From the NCBI RefSeq assembly GCF_003255815.1, contig NC_037668.1, forward strand, positions 11,172,542-11,236,541: DNA of 64,000 bases. Reading direction: 5' to 3'. The notes below the pieces were generated by a model. It saw nothing but the letters and a program-made list of their open reading frames with translations. It was not told the DNA's origin and searched no databases. The translations under genes and the position numbers were made by a program. Positions 10,421 to 24,254 of this stretch are shown here, in pieces; within the stretch, counting starts at the first letter, position 1, and each line of letters starts with the position of its first letter. The DNA comes from Theropithecus gelada. Its lineage: Eukaryota; Chordata; Mammalia; Primates; Cercopithecidae.

Positions 10421-13400
10421 CCAGCTTTTGAGGCTCTCCGTTTCAGAGCTCCAAAGGAAAACTTCTGTGACTTCAAGAACGTCCTGCGCATTCACATGGG
10501 GTCGCCTCCTGGCTGGTTGAGGAGACTGAAAGGTCTGGTGCCTAAGCCTCCTCTTCCCTTGCCCGTTTTTCTCACTCCTCAACCACAGATAAAGAAACAG
10601 TACATCGTGGAAAAAAAGTAGTGAATTATCTACCAGTGAGGCAGAGGAAATTAACAGTCCCAAGACTGCCCCCAGGTGATGGTTTTCAGGAATAACATTT
10701 CTGAGCAATCTCAGGTCGCTTTATTTCTCTTCGGAGCTAATGTCATCTGTGATAGAAAAGTTATTGAATCCAAAGGCTATGTTAGTCCCCAAAAAAGGAA
10801 AAAATGGCCCCAGAAACCTCCTTCCCACAGACACTGAGAATTTGTTCAATTTGTCTTTCTAGCCTTACATTTGATAACTGCACTTCCAAAATCAAACGCT
10901 CTCCTCCCCAGTAGGCAGACATGCTCCCACCCATCCCCTTTTCTTCTTTTTTTCCCTTCTTTCTAGTTTCCTCTTTCTGAAACAATAGCGCGGGCTGCTG
11001 GAGTCAGTCTGATGATATAATCCTTAAGGCATTCACGGGCAGACCAAGGGCCAAGCTATCAAAGGGTTCAGCTTTTTCTTCTTTTTTAAAGCTGTTTACT
11101 ATTCAGGAAATTTGGTAATTATTTTTTTTCTTCTCCATGTAGTGGTATTACCCTCTTCCTTTTGATATTAGATCCTTTATGGGCCCCTAGCTTCATGCTC
11201 TAGAGAAAGGAGAAAGATGAAGGGACTGAATTCTGCAGCAGAATGCAATTTTCCTTAATGTCATCATTGCTGCTGAAGACCAGCTGAGGGCTTCCAAAAG
11301 AACAGGAACCCCCAGAGCAGTCAGAGAGTCCTCATGTTTCCAGGGGCAGAAGAGAGTGCTAATACCATTTCTTCTTTTACACCGCAAACTTTGTTTGTTT
11401 GTTTTTTGGTACGTCACTCCACCAAAATACTTTCAGTGCTTTTGTACTAGGATTGAAAATGCACACCAGGAGGGGAAAGAGAAGATTAAAATTAAAATCA
11501 TATTTTAAAAAAAGTATTTGTTTAGAATGCCACACTGAATTTGGTGTGGGGGGTTACTAATCAGTACTAATATCTTTGGAATATTACCGTGTTTACCATG
11601 GTTTTTCCTGAGTTCAGTACAATGCCTTGCTTATAACACACAGTAAGCAACAAATAATTGTTGGTTGAATGTTTGAGAAATGTAAAGCAAAGGAGCACAA
11701 ACACGATTGGCAATTTAACTCCATTTAGTTAAAAAATGACAAGTTTTTTGCACTAATGTGTGTCCTGCAAAGCAAGACCATTTCTGCTAAATTGTGAGGG
11801 ACTGTGTTTAAATCAGTTTAAATTTTGTCTCCCCAACTGAACTGTAACATGAGATCAGAGACTCAATGTTAATACTTTCATGATATACAACATCTTGCAT
11901 ATTGCTGGGTACATTGATTAATCATCTTAGAGTATGGTGAAGGGGAAGATTCAGCTTATGATGGAACATGTTAAGTGGAAGTTAATGTGCAGATATCCCC
12001 TTGGATAGTGCCAAGTATCCCTGTAGATGGGTAATAGTGGTCTAAGGGTGGGAAAATTTCTGTTCAGACTTCTCCTTTGATTGGGTGATATCTCTTCCTG
12101 CCCACATTCTCTCCAGAACTACCACTTTTCCCTCCTGATCTTACCTTATTAGGATATGAGAGCATAGAAAAGGGGATGAGTTGAGCTGCACTGTTGTAAG
12201 CCATGATGACTGGTTAGCAGTCAGTTCGTGTGGATACTAATGAGATCATCACAGAGGTTCTATCCACTTGGGCACTAGTTTGGCCTTATTCCAAGCACAT
12301 CCATGATACCCTTTCCTATAAATGTATTCTACTTGGTCAGAGAGAATCAGGAAAGGGACAGCCTTAATATATCTTCACAGAAGTTTATGTTTTTGGAAAA
12401 GGAATGCCAATCAGTTGGATTTTCCCATAGGAGCCAAGGCATCATGTGGTCTTATGTGCCTGTGCCAGACTGTGTAATAAGACATAGAATATGTTTTCAA
12501 GGAGCATTCTATTTTCCCCTCTTTTTTGTTTTTTGTTGAAAATTTCCCCATCACAAACATAGGCACTGGAGATCAAGTTATGGCTTTCCAACTATAATGA
12601 CTTCTGCGTTCTTGAATTGCCATCTCAATAGCACCTTGCACCTAGGATGTAAAGTGTAATATGGAATGCTGGCCTTCTTAGCAATGACTAGTTCACCTTT
12701 TGATTATTTATTACATTTCTGCTTTAGCATGTTAAAACCCCCCTATAGCTGAATTGAATGTTGACTAAATTAGAAGGCACACAATGCTGGGTTTGATCCA
12801 AAATCCACAAAATCAGAAGTATTTTCTGTCTCAGCCATACATGCTACCTGTAATGGTGAACAGCAGCTGTCACTAGGCAGGGCTCTTTCTTTTGAGAAGG
12901 TAAGAAATTTTAAAGAATTAAAGGATTGAAATTGTGTAGAGAGTAATGGGGCTGATATATCTTTTAAAATGCCACAATTTATAACGAATGAGAGTTGTTC
13001 CTCTAAGAAATTACCTTGGGATTCTATATCTTATATAAATGATTGCTCAAAACATTTCTGGAATGCCTCTTTTGGAAATGACTTGAGGGATTCTGCATCA
13101 TCACTTACTTCAATGCTCTCTTCTTCTTGCTGGCTAATGTGGGTGTGCTCTGGGAAATCAAAGCTGCTCATGCTGAGGAATTAACTCTAAAAACTGGGAG
13201 TATCCAGAGCAGAATAGCATCTTTGCTTAGAGAAATGGTGTCATTTTAGTGGTATTACTGAGGTGGAACACACAGCAAGCAAAATGGTGGCCTAAAGCAA
13301 CTGTGGGCCAGTCCCAACCACATCCAGTGGTTGCAGACCTTGGGAACAAAGCTGCTAAAGGAAATCAGAGCAGATTCCTAGAGGCATTTTGTCTGCCTGG

Positions 13401-13552
13401 GGACACCCAGATATTCTGGGTCTCCTTATTTGAGAGAGAGCTTGTTCTAGGACAGCAGCCCTATCTGGAAGTTTCTGAGATATTCTAAGGAAGTTCTCAA
13501 GAATAATTAAATTAGCTGTGAGTCCCTTCCTTACTCATCTTCCCTCTCAAAT
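10421..13552. other. Intergenic sequence, mostly unassigned
   Basis: No gene was recognised. Bases 11600-11680 ('caatgccttgctta' followed by 'aataattgttggttgaatg') look like the end of an L2 or MIR element. The rest is unique-looking and AT-rich. Confidence 0.5.
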
Positions 13553-13589
<37 letters not shown>

Positions 13590-13598
13590 AAACAAAAA
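13553..13598. repeat. (AAC)n microsatellite
   Basis: About 13 nearly perfect CAA units, ending in 'aaaaacaaaaatg'. Confidence 0.97.
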
Positions 13599-15027
13599 TG
13601 AATGTGTTTGACTAGAAATCAGACTAGTAGGGCTAAACAGTGGAATTATGAAAGTTTACTGATGACTTCAATGATGAAAGAGCATTTGTACTTTAGGAAA
13701 TTACAGCCCCATGGCCAACCACAGGTTTCTGAATGCCCCCAACATAATCTTCCAAAGTACTGACCACAGAAAAACTCCACACTCATGACACAGCTCAGGC
13801 CTGCTACCTAGCTGGTGCTGGAATTGTGGGGAATCTTGTGCTCCAGCCTACACACAATACTGGCAGCTGGTGGTAAAGAAATTGTCCTCTTTGCTCCTTA
13901 TTGATACTTTCAGGTCATTATCCCTTTCTCCTCCCTAATTTCCCTGCTGCCCCAGGTTTTGGAAATGATGCTATCAGTCTACAGACTCCCAATACCACTC
14001 CCCCTCATTTCTTGAAGACTTTATTCCTGGATCATTATCATTGTCTCTAGTGCTTCTCCCAGCGTAGTTTTTGTGGTTTCACATTGAAGTAAATGATCTT
14101 TATAATACCCTAGACTCTTGACCTTCTCTCTTCCAGGGATTATGTTTTCCACTCTATATCAACAGTCATTCCTTGGGCCATATCTTGATCTTTGTCACTA
14201 CCAAGAGTTGAACCCCCATAATCTTAATTTCAAGCTCTGACCCACATTGCCTGTCTTTCCAGTTCACTCCCTCAATTTGTTGACACCACCAGGACCTTCA
14301 ATCAACTGATTTTTATCATCGTTCTACATCTCCACACCCCTCACATCCTCACCTCCCGCCTTGCCCTGTGTGAATGCCATGACCCTTACTCACACCCTGG
14401 CATCCGGCATATGTACTCAGGTCCTTTACCTCTTTGTCCATTGTTGCGATCACCTGGCGAAGCCCAGCTCTAGGTTAAATCCACTTCTATCTATGTTCTG
14501 TCTCCGCCTACACCCACACAGTGGAATGTGGTTGGAACAAAACAATCAACTGTGCTGACTGCTCTCATTGTGAATTCATGTCCCTTAGCCTCAAGAGAGC
14601 CCTTAAATGTTGCCTGGCAGTTCTACTACATTTCCCTCTTCCCTAGATGACTATTTCACACCTCCTACTCCTCTCTCCTTAAACTTCCAACACATCCTCC
14701 CTCATCTCAATCCTCTGCTGAGGACCTTGATTCCTATTTCACTGACAAAATTGAAGCAACAAAGAGAACTTCTTCTTGCTTTTTTTTTTTTTAACCACAT
14801 GTAAAAATCCATCTGCTTCTGTGTCTATATATCTTCCTTCTCTCTTCTTTGGTCTCCCATCTAAATCCTGTCTACATGTGAACAGGTTGGATCCCATTCC
14901 TTCATACTTACTCAAGGACATTCCTTCAGTAGTTGTCCTCTCTAACTTCTCAGTCATCAAATTCTCCCTCTCTACTGGATCATTCCCATCCAAATATGCA
15001 ATTATTTTTCTCATTCTAAAAAGTAAC

Positions 15028-15498
15028 TGCTATGGTTTTGATGTGGTTTCTTCCCTCCTAAACTCATGATGAAATTTAATTGCCAACGTAATGGTGTTGG
15101 GAGTTGGGGCCTTCAAGACATGATTAAGTGTTTAAGGCAGATTAATGTCTTTCTTGCCAGACAAGAGTGTTCTCTGTTTTTGTTTTTTTGTTTGTTTTGT
15201 TTTTTGGAATGGATTAGTTTTTGCAGGAATTGATTAGCTCCTGAGAGAGAAGAGTGGGTTGTTATAAAGTGAGGTGGCCTCTAATGCTTTGTCCTTTTTT
15301 CCACAAGCCCAATTCCTTTTCCATTTCTCCACCATGTTTTGACATGACATGAATGAGGCCCTCACCAAAAGCTGCCAAATGCGGCTACCTCATCATGAAC
15401 TTCCCAGCCTCTAGAACTATGAGCTACATAAACCTATTTTATTATGAATTACCCTGTCTTGGGTATTCTGTTATAGCAACAAAAAATGAACTAAGACA
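15028..15498 (+). mobile_element. MST-type MaLR LTR (solo)
   Basis: It starts TGCTATGG and ends CTAAGACA, with 'gttgggagttggggcc', 'aactatgagc' and 'ttctgttatagcaac' in the order expected of MSTA/MSTB LTRs. A five-base target duplication GTAAC flanks it (15023-15027 and 15499-15503). It is inserted into the L2 relic. Confidence 0.85.
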
Positions 15499-16040
15499 GT
15501 AACAAAACCCTCTTTTGATTCCATATCACTGTCATACTATTGCATTTTTCTGCTTCCTTTTACAGCAGTAGTCCTCGAAAGGGTTGTTAAGAACACTGTC
15601 TCCAATTTTTCTCCTTCCATTTCCTTTTAAATATATTCAGGTAGACTTTTTACCCCTCTATCCACCCAAACTCCTTTAATCAAGGTCACCAATGACCCAC
15701 ACATTGCTAAATCCAGTGATCCTTTTTCAGTCCTCACCGTACTTGACATAGACTAGTCTTTTTCCTGAAGACAGCTTTTCTACATGGCTTTCAGGGCAAT
15801 CAAAGCTCTACCCTGCTTTTCCTTTTGTCATATTGTGCTTCTTTCCTCAGGCTCTTTGCTGCATGTTTTCTCATTTCTCTACCTCTAAACAGGATCAATC
15901 TTTGGACCTCCTCTTTTCCCGGTCCATGCTCACTCATTTAGAGATTTCATCAAGACTCCTGACTTTAAATTCTATCTATATATTAATGACTTTGAAAATC
16001 ATTCATTAATTAGCCTGGACCACTCTCTGACTTCTACTTT

Positions 16041-16352
16041 TATTTATATTAATTATATTTTAAGACAGGCTCTTACTCTTGCCCAGGCTGGAGTGCAGAG
16101 GCACAATCATGGCTCACTGCAGCCTCAACCTCCCAGGCTCAACTGATCCTCCCACTTAGGCCTCCTGAGTAGCTGGGCCTACAGGCATGTGCCACCATGC
16201 CTGGCTACTTTATTTTTTTATTTTATTTTTTATAGAGATGGGGGTCTCACTATGCTGCTCAGGCTGGTCTCAAACTCCAGGGCTCAAGAAACTTCCCTTC
16301 CTTGGCTTCACAAAGCACTGGGATTACAGATGTGAGCTACCATGCCTGGCTA
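16041..16352 (-). mobile_element. AluJ-like SINE, minus strand
   Basis: Reverse-strand Alu with old-subfamily changes ('gcctcaacctcccaggctcaa', 'atagagatgggggtctcactatg'). It is flanked by the 11-base duplication 'acttctacttt' at 16030-16040 and 16353-16363, and sits inside the L2 relic. Confidence 0.93.
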
Positions 16353-17082
16353 ACTTCTACTTTCAAGCAGACAACTAATGAATTAATATCTCCAAATGTC
16401 CAAAACCAAACTCCTAACCTGTCCATATCTGTTCCTTCTACAGTCTTTCCCATCTCAGTAAATGGAAAATCTATTCTTTTAACTTCTCATGTCAAAAACC
16501 TTTAAATTATCATTGACTTATTTTTTTCTCTCAAATATCACAACCAATCAGCAAATTTTGTCAGCTCTACCTTAAAAGGTATCCCAAATCTTACCATGCC
16601 TTACCACTTCCATCTCTATTATTCTACTCCAAGCCTTCCCTTTTGCATGGTCGATTAAAATAGTCACCTAACTAGTCTTCCCACATCCATCTCTGACCCC
16701 TGTAGTCTATTTCTTAACATAATAGCGAACATGAACCTTTTATGACTTAAACCCACAATGACTTCCCAATCCCACTTCCCTAGAGTAAAAGCCAAAATCC
16801 TTACCATGGCCTGGAAAGCCTTGACCCCCATCAACATTTTGACCCCATCAACATTCTGACCTCTCTACCACTTTCCCTCTCATTTACCTGACTCTAGCCA
16901 CATTGGTCTCCTTGCTGCTCTTTAAACAAGTCAAGCATGCTTCTGCTTCAAGACCTTTGCATTTGATGTTCCCTCTGCCTGGACTGGTTTTCCCTCACTT
17001 ATCACATTGCTTTATTTCTCACTTCATTCAGTCTTCTGCTTAAATGAAACCATCCTTTGAAACTCTATTAAAAGAAGCACCC

Positions 17083-17459
17083 TGTATTCGTTTGGTAGGG
17101 CTGCCATAATGAAATACCACAGACTCGTGTCTTAAACAGAAATTTATTTTCTCACAGTTGTGGAGGCTAGAATGCTGAGATTAAGGTCTGGTAGGTTTCA
17201 CTTCTTCTGAGGCCGCTCTTCTTGACTTTGTGGATGGCCACCCTCATGCCATGTCCCCGCATGGTCTTTTCTCCTGGTGTCTGTCTGTGTGTCCTAATCC
17301 CCTCTGCTTATAAATCCAATTGGGTTAGGATATACCCTAATGGTCTCATTTTAACTTAATTATCTCTTTAAGGCACCCATCTTCCAAAAGAGTCACATTC
17401 TGACATCCTGGGGACGAGGACCTCAATATGTAAATTTGGGGAGAACACAATTCAGTTCA
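17083..17459 (-). mobile_element. MaLR LTR (MLT1/MST-like), minus strand
   Basis: It carries the reverse MaLR pattern: 'gggctgccataa', 'aaatttattttctcacagtt', 'tggaggctagaa' and, at the far end, 'atttggggagaacacaattcag'. It splits the L2 3' end. The exact subfamily is not assigned. Confidence 0.75.
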
Positions 17460-17675
17460 TAATGCTCCATCTCCATTTTTTTTCTATTTCTACATAGCAC
17501 TCATCACCTGGTAACCTGCCTTTCCTGGCTGGTTTATGGTCTGTATCTCACCACTACAATGTCAATTCAAAGAGGGCAGGGATTTTTGTCTTTTTTTGTT
17601 CACTGCTGTACACCCAGTGACTAGAACAGTGCATGGCATATAATAAGCACTGAATAAGTATTTGTAAAATGATCT

Positions 17676-19746
17676 AATGGATTTACATACTTACCTCTCC
17701 CGTGAAGCCATTTGAATGTGCAGCCTCTAACCTCTCTCTTATCAGGGTTGTTTTCCATCAGTAAGCACTAATGTAGCATTTACTCTGTGCTCAGTGTTGT
17801 GATTCATATTGGAGTAATTTGCAAAAACAAAAACATGCATAAAAGCCCTCAATCTTTTTGCAACAATATATATTCCAAGATACTTACAAATAAGAACACA
17901 TAAGAGTTTTTATAAAGGATAGTAATTTATGGTACAAATTTCAACTGCAAAAAAAATATAAGTTGGTAACAAAGTACTCAGGGAAAACTTGATTGTAAAA
18001 TGGGGACAGTAATTCTTATGTATTATAGAGGTTTGTGAAGATGAAATACGGTTATAGTTTACCAAACACTTCTTCATATTAGGAAAATATTTGAAAGTTA
18101 TAAGAAGAAAGACAGAGACCTGTGGGAGCCATGTAAGCCCTCCTGCGGAAGGTTCCTGAGGCTTAAGAAGGAATTAACTTGTCTGGCAATGCCCAGGGGC
18201 CTGTTGGGCCCAGCCAGTCAATAAAAGCAGATCACAGATGTAATTCTTGTAACATGAGTCTTTGCTGGGTGCAACAGTGGGGCATGCTGAAGCCTTACAG
18301 AGGAGCCCCTCTCTAGCCTGCCCACACAGTTCAATTTGCTCTCAATAAAAATGCAATAAAAACCTCATTTGCCTCCAGACTGTTGAATACTTTTGATTCC
18401 AAATTATTTGGAATTGAAATCCTGACTTGCAGTATTTTTGGAAAGAAGACGGATGAAGAATTCTTAAAAGAAAAAAGAAGGGAGAAAAAGAGATAAAGTG
18501 GCTGTATCTTACCAAACTGATAGTAGTTTAAAGACACTGCAAGATTTTAAAAAATGTATGAGCCAAAGCTAAAATACTTTTTAGCAGCTATGCAGAAAGA
18601 CTTTTGTGTTTCTAACAGCAGGTGGGGAAATTCAACCCTTTTTTTAAAGAGTCACATAATTTGGGGGAAGTAGGGCAATGCTAACTGCCATGTCTTCATT
18701 ATGACAAAGAACCTATTATAGATTCACTGAAGTTCCAAGTTTGGCTAGATTTTGAATGTGCTAATTCTTCTTCATCGTGTTAGCATTGTCCAAAGTATTT
18801 GGCTCCTATGCCAAAGACAGTAGGTTAGTTTGCTGTGTATAGTAATAATAATATTTTATTTAGGTTTTAGATTATCTACAGATTTCAATTATCTTGGTTG
18901 TCTCTTGTTAGTAAGAATAATGGCAAACTGGCTTTAATTTCAAATCATAATTATTTTCTTTTATGAGTTGCATCCATTGTCTCCCTTATTTTCTCTACCT
19001 TTCAAATCTGAAGTGTGCACAGGTTTTATACAAAACACATTAGGTACAAGAGTTTTTATTCTCACACAGTCTACTTGCCAGCCCACAACCAATACCACAT
19101 TGGTTTAGTCTGGTCTAGACTAGTGTTCTGAACACTGAAGATTATAATAAGAGGTGGTGACAGCAAAGATGGTAGTTTCCTTCTACGATATTGATGTCAG
19201 ACATTTTCAGAAATAATTTGAACATTCCTAACTCATGCTTATTGGAATTTTATGACTTTCTCCCTCATAAATCTAATCCATGCTCAACTGTTTTTATTTC
19301 TAGGCCATATAACCCTTTACAAGGTAATAAGTACTGTAATTTTACTACCCACTGTAAAAAATAACACCCCATTCTTAGTTTCAGTAAATCCTCATTGATT
19401 CTAAGATTTGAATATTGGTGATCTAATCTCTATTCACCCTATCTACCAATGTAACTTCAATTATTTCCCCTTTTAGGATTTGCATAGACCCAAATGGCCT
19501 AAAATTTTAGGCTGTTTATAAATAATCACATATAAAAACTAAAACAATCTAGGCTAAATTATCATGAGTTAATCTGATGAAAAAGGGAAGCAGGAAATAG
19601 AAAGTTAAGACAATAATTTTGTCTTCATAACATTATCTATCTGTAGCTCTCTCCAATGTAAACTCCTTCAGGATAGAAGCTAGTTTTTATTCATTTTTAG
19701 CTCTGCCCCCAACCACCTCTTGCTCCCGACTCACTTCACCCCAGTA
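17676..19746. other. Intergenic sequence, AT-rich, mostly unassigned
   Basis: No gene was recognised. Bases 18000-18080 have weak MIR-like text. Bases 18120-18350 contain two AATAAA-type hexamers in a GC-richer block that could be an unrecognised old LTR. Bases 19640-19720 resemble an L2 3' end. Confidence 0.45.
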
Positions 19747-19930
19747 CAGTGATTCTCAAACATCTGTACATCTAGATCACCTGAAGGGTTTATTAAAATT
19801 GATTACTGAGCCCTACTCCTGGAGCTTCTCATTCAGTAGGTGTGGGGCGGAGTCTGCGGATATGCATGTCTAATGAGTTCCCAGGAGACTCTGATGCTGC
19901 TTATCTGGGAACCATATCTGGAGAACCACT
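19747..19930 (+). mobile_element. MER5A non-autonomous hAT-Charlie transposon
   Basis: It starts 'cagtgattctcaaac' and ends 'ggagaaccact', with the MER5A order 'atcacctgaagggtttatt', 'ttctcattcagtagg', 'gttcccaggagactctgatgctg'. The terminal inverted repeats are partly preserved. Confidence 0.88.
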
Positions 19931-20458
19931 TGCTGCCTCAGCATATAGAAGGCTTTCACAAAATGTTGGTTGCATTGAACTGAAGCAACCTACTTGAAAG
20001 GAAGACAGTAGACAAAGAGTCTAGTAAGATTAGTATATTAGTTGGGGTAGTACCTAAAGTACTAGAACTCAGAGATCCCAAGACAAAATAGCTTAAATAT
20101 GATAAAAGTGATTTATCACACAACAGTCCAGAGATAGGTGAGTAGTCCGGGGTAGAAAGGTAGCTGTGCTTGCTGAGTCCAGAAACCCAGGCTGAGGGGT
20201 TGACTCTGTCTACCTTTCCTTTCTGGTTTCCAGCAATAGGTCAAACATGCTGTTCCAGGATGTGTGGGCAAAGAAGAACACTTTGCTTTAAAAAAGATGT
20301 GACTTTGAAATTACACACATCACTTTTGCTCATATCCCATTGGCTAGAACTAATTTACAGGCCCATACTTTGCTGTAGGGGTAGGGTGGGAAATTTAGTC
20401 TCTACCTTGGGCTATGTGCTCTGCTAAAATTCAGAGTGAGGGTTCCATTACTAAAAAG
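19931..20458. other. Intergenic sequence left of the solo LTR
   Basis: No gene was recognised. Bases 20040-20410 look like a diverged interspersed repeat, but I cannot name it. The last four bases (AAAG, 20455-20458) are the left target duplication of the next element. Confidence 0.45.
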
Positions 20459-21247
20459 TGATACGGACAGGACACAGCGAAATACTGGATAGAAGAGGAT
20501 GATCTCCCTGCAAAGGCCCTAGCCTCAAGCCTGGATCCTGCAGCCCTAAATGAGAATAGGCATTCCTGTTTTTATGCCCCAAAAGTTGCCTTTTGGTCCG
20601 CCATGCCCCCTGTCCTACACCCATATAAGCCCTGAATCCCAGGCTCCAGGGACAGACCAGCAAGCCAGCAGACCAGATGATGGATGGTGGAACAACGTGG
20701 CAGAGAAAAAGAGAAGAGGAGGAACATCTGAATGCCAAGAGAAGTTCAGCTGGGGGCAGTCAGAAAGGAGTCCAGCTGCTGGGCGGCCCAACTCCAGAGG
20801 AAGATCACCTTCCCATTCCATCCCCTTCTTCCAGCTCCCCATCTATCTCACTGAGAGCCACCTCCACCAGTCAATAAAATCTTGCATTCATCCTCAAGTT
20901 TGTGTGTGATCTGATTCTTCCAGGACACTGGGCAAGAGCTTGGGATAAAGAAGGCTGTCACACTGGCCCTCTGCCCTTGCAAAAAGGCAGCAGGTCCACT
21001 GAGCTGATTAACATTCAAGCTGTCTGCAATGGCAAAGATGAAAGAGCTTTGTAGTACTGGGGTTGCAGGTACCCACCCCTAGATACTAATGTGGGGCCAG
21101 ACCCAAAAGCGCTCTCCCTGGGCCCTGCACGTGCCCATCCGTATGCTCCCACTCTGGCTAGGGATTTGAGCAGTAAGGTGACCGAACAGGTGAGCCACAC
21201 CCCTGTCACACATCCTGCGAGAGGTATCAGGGAACTCTTCCACTTCA
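20459..21247 (+). mobile_element. Solo ERV1-type LTR (copy A)
   Basis: The LTR runs TGATAC... to ...CTTCA (TG/CA ends) and is flanked by a perfect 4-base duplication AAAG (20455-20458, 21248-21251), as expected for class I endogenous retroviruses. Inside are a possible promoter box 'catataagcc' near 20622 and a poly(A) signal in 'tcaataaaatcttgcattca' near 20873. It is homologous to the LTR at 44686-45826, sharing the 'ttgcattcatcctc', 'tgatctgattcttcc', 'ccctagatact' and 'cacacatcctgc' segments. No internal retroviral sequence is present. The family name is left open; LTR8-like is a weak memory-based guess. Confidence 0.82.
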
Positions 21248-21251
21248 AAAG

Positions 21252-24200
21252 GAGGAAAATGAGACTGGATACTGGCGGATAGTTGGCAGTCTCTGTCACA
21301 AAAACTTTATGGCAAATATATGTGCAAAGTGAAAAAATCTGAGTAATAAATACAATAAGGGTTCTCTATGTATTTGTACATATTTTGGGGGGAAATTGAG
21401 ATAGGGAAGCAATTACGCTTAATACAGATGTTGTTAATTTGGTATTAATATGGATCTAAATGCAAGACCCTTTCCTTTATTTCAACATGTCAATATGCCA
21501 GCATATCAAAGGAGCATGAGAATGTCCTGTCCTCACTAGAGGAGCATGGAGGAACACATGGTTTGGTGAATATATGAAGTTGTAGGTGTGAGAAATGCAT
21601 GGAAGTCCAGAATGGAAGTCTCGATAGTGGCTGGGGCGGAAAGAACAGTGGGACTGACAGTGGGTAAGAGTGAGACACACGGTGGTAGGTTTTGCAGAAT
21701 AGCAGGAGGAGAGGAAGAGCACAAGAGACACTCATTTACAATATAAGTGTGTGGTGTTAGACATCAAGGGAGACCATGGAAGAGAGTAATGTAACCTACA
21801 TGGGAGGCAGGGAAAAGCTTGACAGGAACATTTTACACGTGACAAACAGCAACAACAGCATGGGCGGGAGTTCTGAAGCACCAAGCTAGAAGAGTGCCAA
21901 AGTTGAAAAGGGCTCAGGAAGGGGTTTGTTTTGTTTCTTTAGCAAAAAGCAGAAAAAGCAATAGATAAGAGAAACGGCAGCAGTAGCTGAATTGGGCACC
22001 AACCTAGATACAGGGAAGGGGGAGGAGATGAATTCAGGATGCCCCAGAGGCAAAAGCAAATGACCATTATGCATAAATGTGGATGCACACTAATCACCAG
22101 GGAATTCTTTGTCTTTGTGCTGAGTTTGAGGAGCTTTAAAGATGACTGGAAAACAGCAAGTAGAAAAGGAAGGCACAGAAAAAATGAAATAATAATAATT
22201 TACTGAGGAATCAGCAACCTCAGAAATTCTATTTGTTAATTTTTCTATAAGGGGCCCCAGAGAGGAAACTATAATAAAATAATTTTGTGGCCTTCATCCT
22301 CATGAGTACTCACCTCCTCCTTCAGTTCAGGAACTTTCTTCTGGAATATTGCTGAGGAACACCACCTTTCCTGCTCACTAGCCGTCTGGTTCATGGCGGG
22401 AACGCTTCTCTCCCCAGGGCTGGTTCCCACAGTCATGTCTGAATAAGCCACACAGTCGCTCATTAAAACCAAAAATATCGTTACAGAAGCCTCTTTTTGG
22501 GGGAGGCTACTGCAAATTCAGGGAACTCGCTGAACAACCTATTTACTGGAACTGACAATTGTTCTCAATGGGTTTCCCTATAGAACAGGCTGGTGTGGGG
22601 AGATCTGGTGGTAAAGGCCAAGCATGTAGCACTTCTTCAGCACTACATTTACAGATAGGAAATGAGACATGGCTTTCTTCCCAGGAAGAGCCTGTATTTT
22701 TATATTACTCACAAAAAGGGAAATCTGTAAAATCAGACCATTTTATCTTAGAGTCATATAAAGTCACATCATTTGATTTTTAGAAACACTTAGAAGAAAA
22801 GGATGACTATAGGCCTGCTTTACTATGTGCATAGGTGGGTAGAAGTGAGGAGGGCGTATTATAAAATGAGTTTGCATTCCATAGAGCCAACATGGTTATA
22901 TCAAATATTAAATATTTTATTTATTCAAGGACTACTAAGTGATTGTGACATCTAGAGGCCACATTCCAAATAATTAAGAGTAAATGCCACAGCTAATGCA
23001 CAGGAGAGGGACAAGACTCAGAAGACTTTGGTTATAATTCCTATTCGACCTCTCACTGGCTTTCCATGTCCATCTCCACATAGACAAGGAGCCTGAGGGT
23101 AGAGACTGTGTGTCATTTCTAATTCTTGGTGCTTGGACTGTACCTGCAAAACAGGCACTCCACAAATGCTTGTTCACTGAGTATATTAGCTGAATCCACA
23201 TGGAACTGCCAGTGTTTTGGGTAAAAAATAATAATCAAATATTATAATTTCATATGACTCAACTTAATATTTCCATCTAATTTTGTCCACATATTGTATG
23301 AATTTGCTTTTCCCTAAACGCGCTCGTGTTTCTGTGCCCTACTTTTTTATTGAAAAGCCCTGTCTCCTGTCCTATATCAATCATATTCCTTCCTTGAACA
23401 TTCTTGTGAATTACTCATTCCCAGGCACACCCAGCAGTTGCTAGCTGGTATCTCTGTGTGTCTTCCTCTAAACTGTAATCATATTGCATTTCCTCAGTGC
23501 CTACCCAAAAATTTGTCATAATGTTGAATTACCTATCTAAGGATAAAGTCACTATAGCTCTGAAACCCAGTTTCCTTCCTAGAGAAAGAAGAGAATCCCT
23601 GCCTGGCCAATATAACAGAATTCTTGAGAGTTAACATATGAGGACTTAAAATGACTAACAGTAAAGCCTCCAGGTTGTTCTTCTTAAAGGGGGTGGTTTG
23701 AAAGTGTTAAGTGCTAGTGATAGGCAATTTGTTTTCAGCTCAGTCTCAGGGAGGGATTGACTCTTCCCAGCCAAAACATTTCAAAAGATGCACCCAGTTG
23801 ACAGACTGAAAAGAGAATGTTGATCACATAGGGAGGACACACAGTCAATGAGAACACAGACAGAGTCCTTGTGTTAAAGAGAAAGAGACCAAGAATTTCA
23901 CATGCACAATTATTTCCTTTAACTTGTAACAGGGGCACATAGCACTTGACAGGGTGAACTGAAAGAAATCAAAGACTGCATTCGAAAGCAAACTAAAGAC
24001 TGCTCTGTGTACAAATGAAGAACTTTTCGGGGAATAATTATAACAGCATTAAAGTAAGGAGAGGGGAGGGGGAAAGGAGGCAAGGAGGGAGAAGTGAGGG
24101 CTAAGAATATCATGGGACACACAAGAGAGTATCACAAGTACTTGGAGAAGATTCTAGACTCAATGAAAAGCGGCAGACTACTCCCTTGGGCATAATAGTT

Positions 24201-24254
24201 AAGGGATATTTCTTCATTCTTAATTAGGAGAAGCTAGAGACTCATAATAAATAT
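21252..24254. other. Intergenic sequence, no gene recognised
   Basis: Mostly unique-looking. A short L2/MIR-type tail ('acaggcactccacaaatgcttg') lies near 23150. Bases 24056-24090 are purine-rich. Nothing suggests an exon. Confidence 0.5.

Larger units (their letters stand above)
13900..17675 (+). mobile_element. Long L2 LINE relic, interrupted by three younger elements
   Basis: Landmarks follow L2 ORF2 and 3' end order: 'aaaattgaagca' near 14748, 'aaggtcaccaatgac' near 15680, 'ccatctcagtaaatgg' near 16450, 'agagtaaaagccaaa' near 16782, 'tgttccctctgcctgg' near 16968, and the 3' tail 'gttcactgctgtacaccc' near 17600 through 'gcactgaataagtatttg'. It is broken by an MST-type LTR, an AluJ and a reverse MaLR LTR, each listed separately. 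All frames are destroyed. The left boundary is approximate. Confidence 0.82.

Noticed and set aside
18120..18350. Possible solo LTR or processed transcript end with two AATAAA-type hexamers
   Set aside because: No TG/CA ends, target repeats, tail or known family could be recognised; left unassigned.
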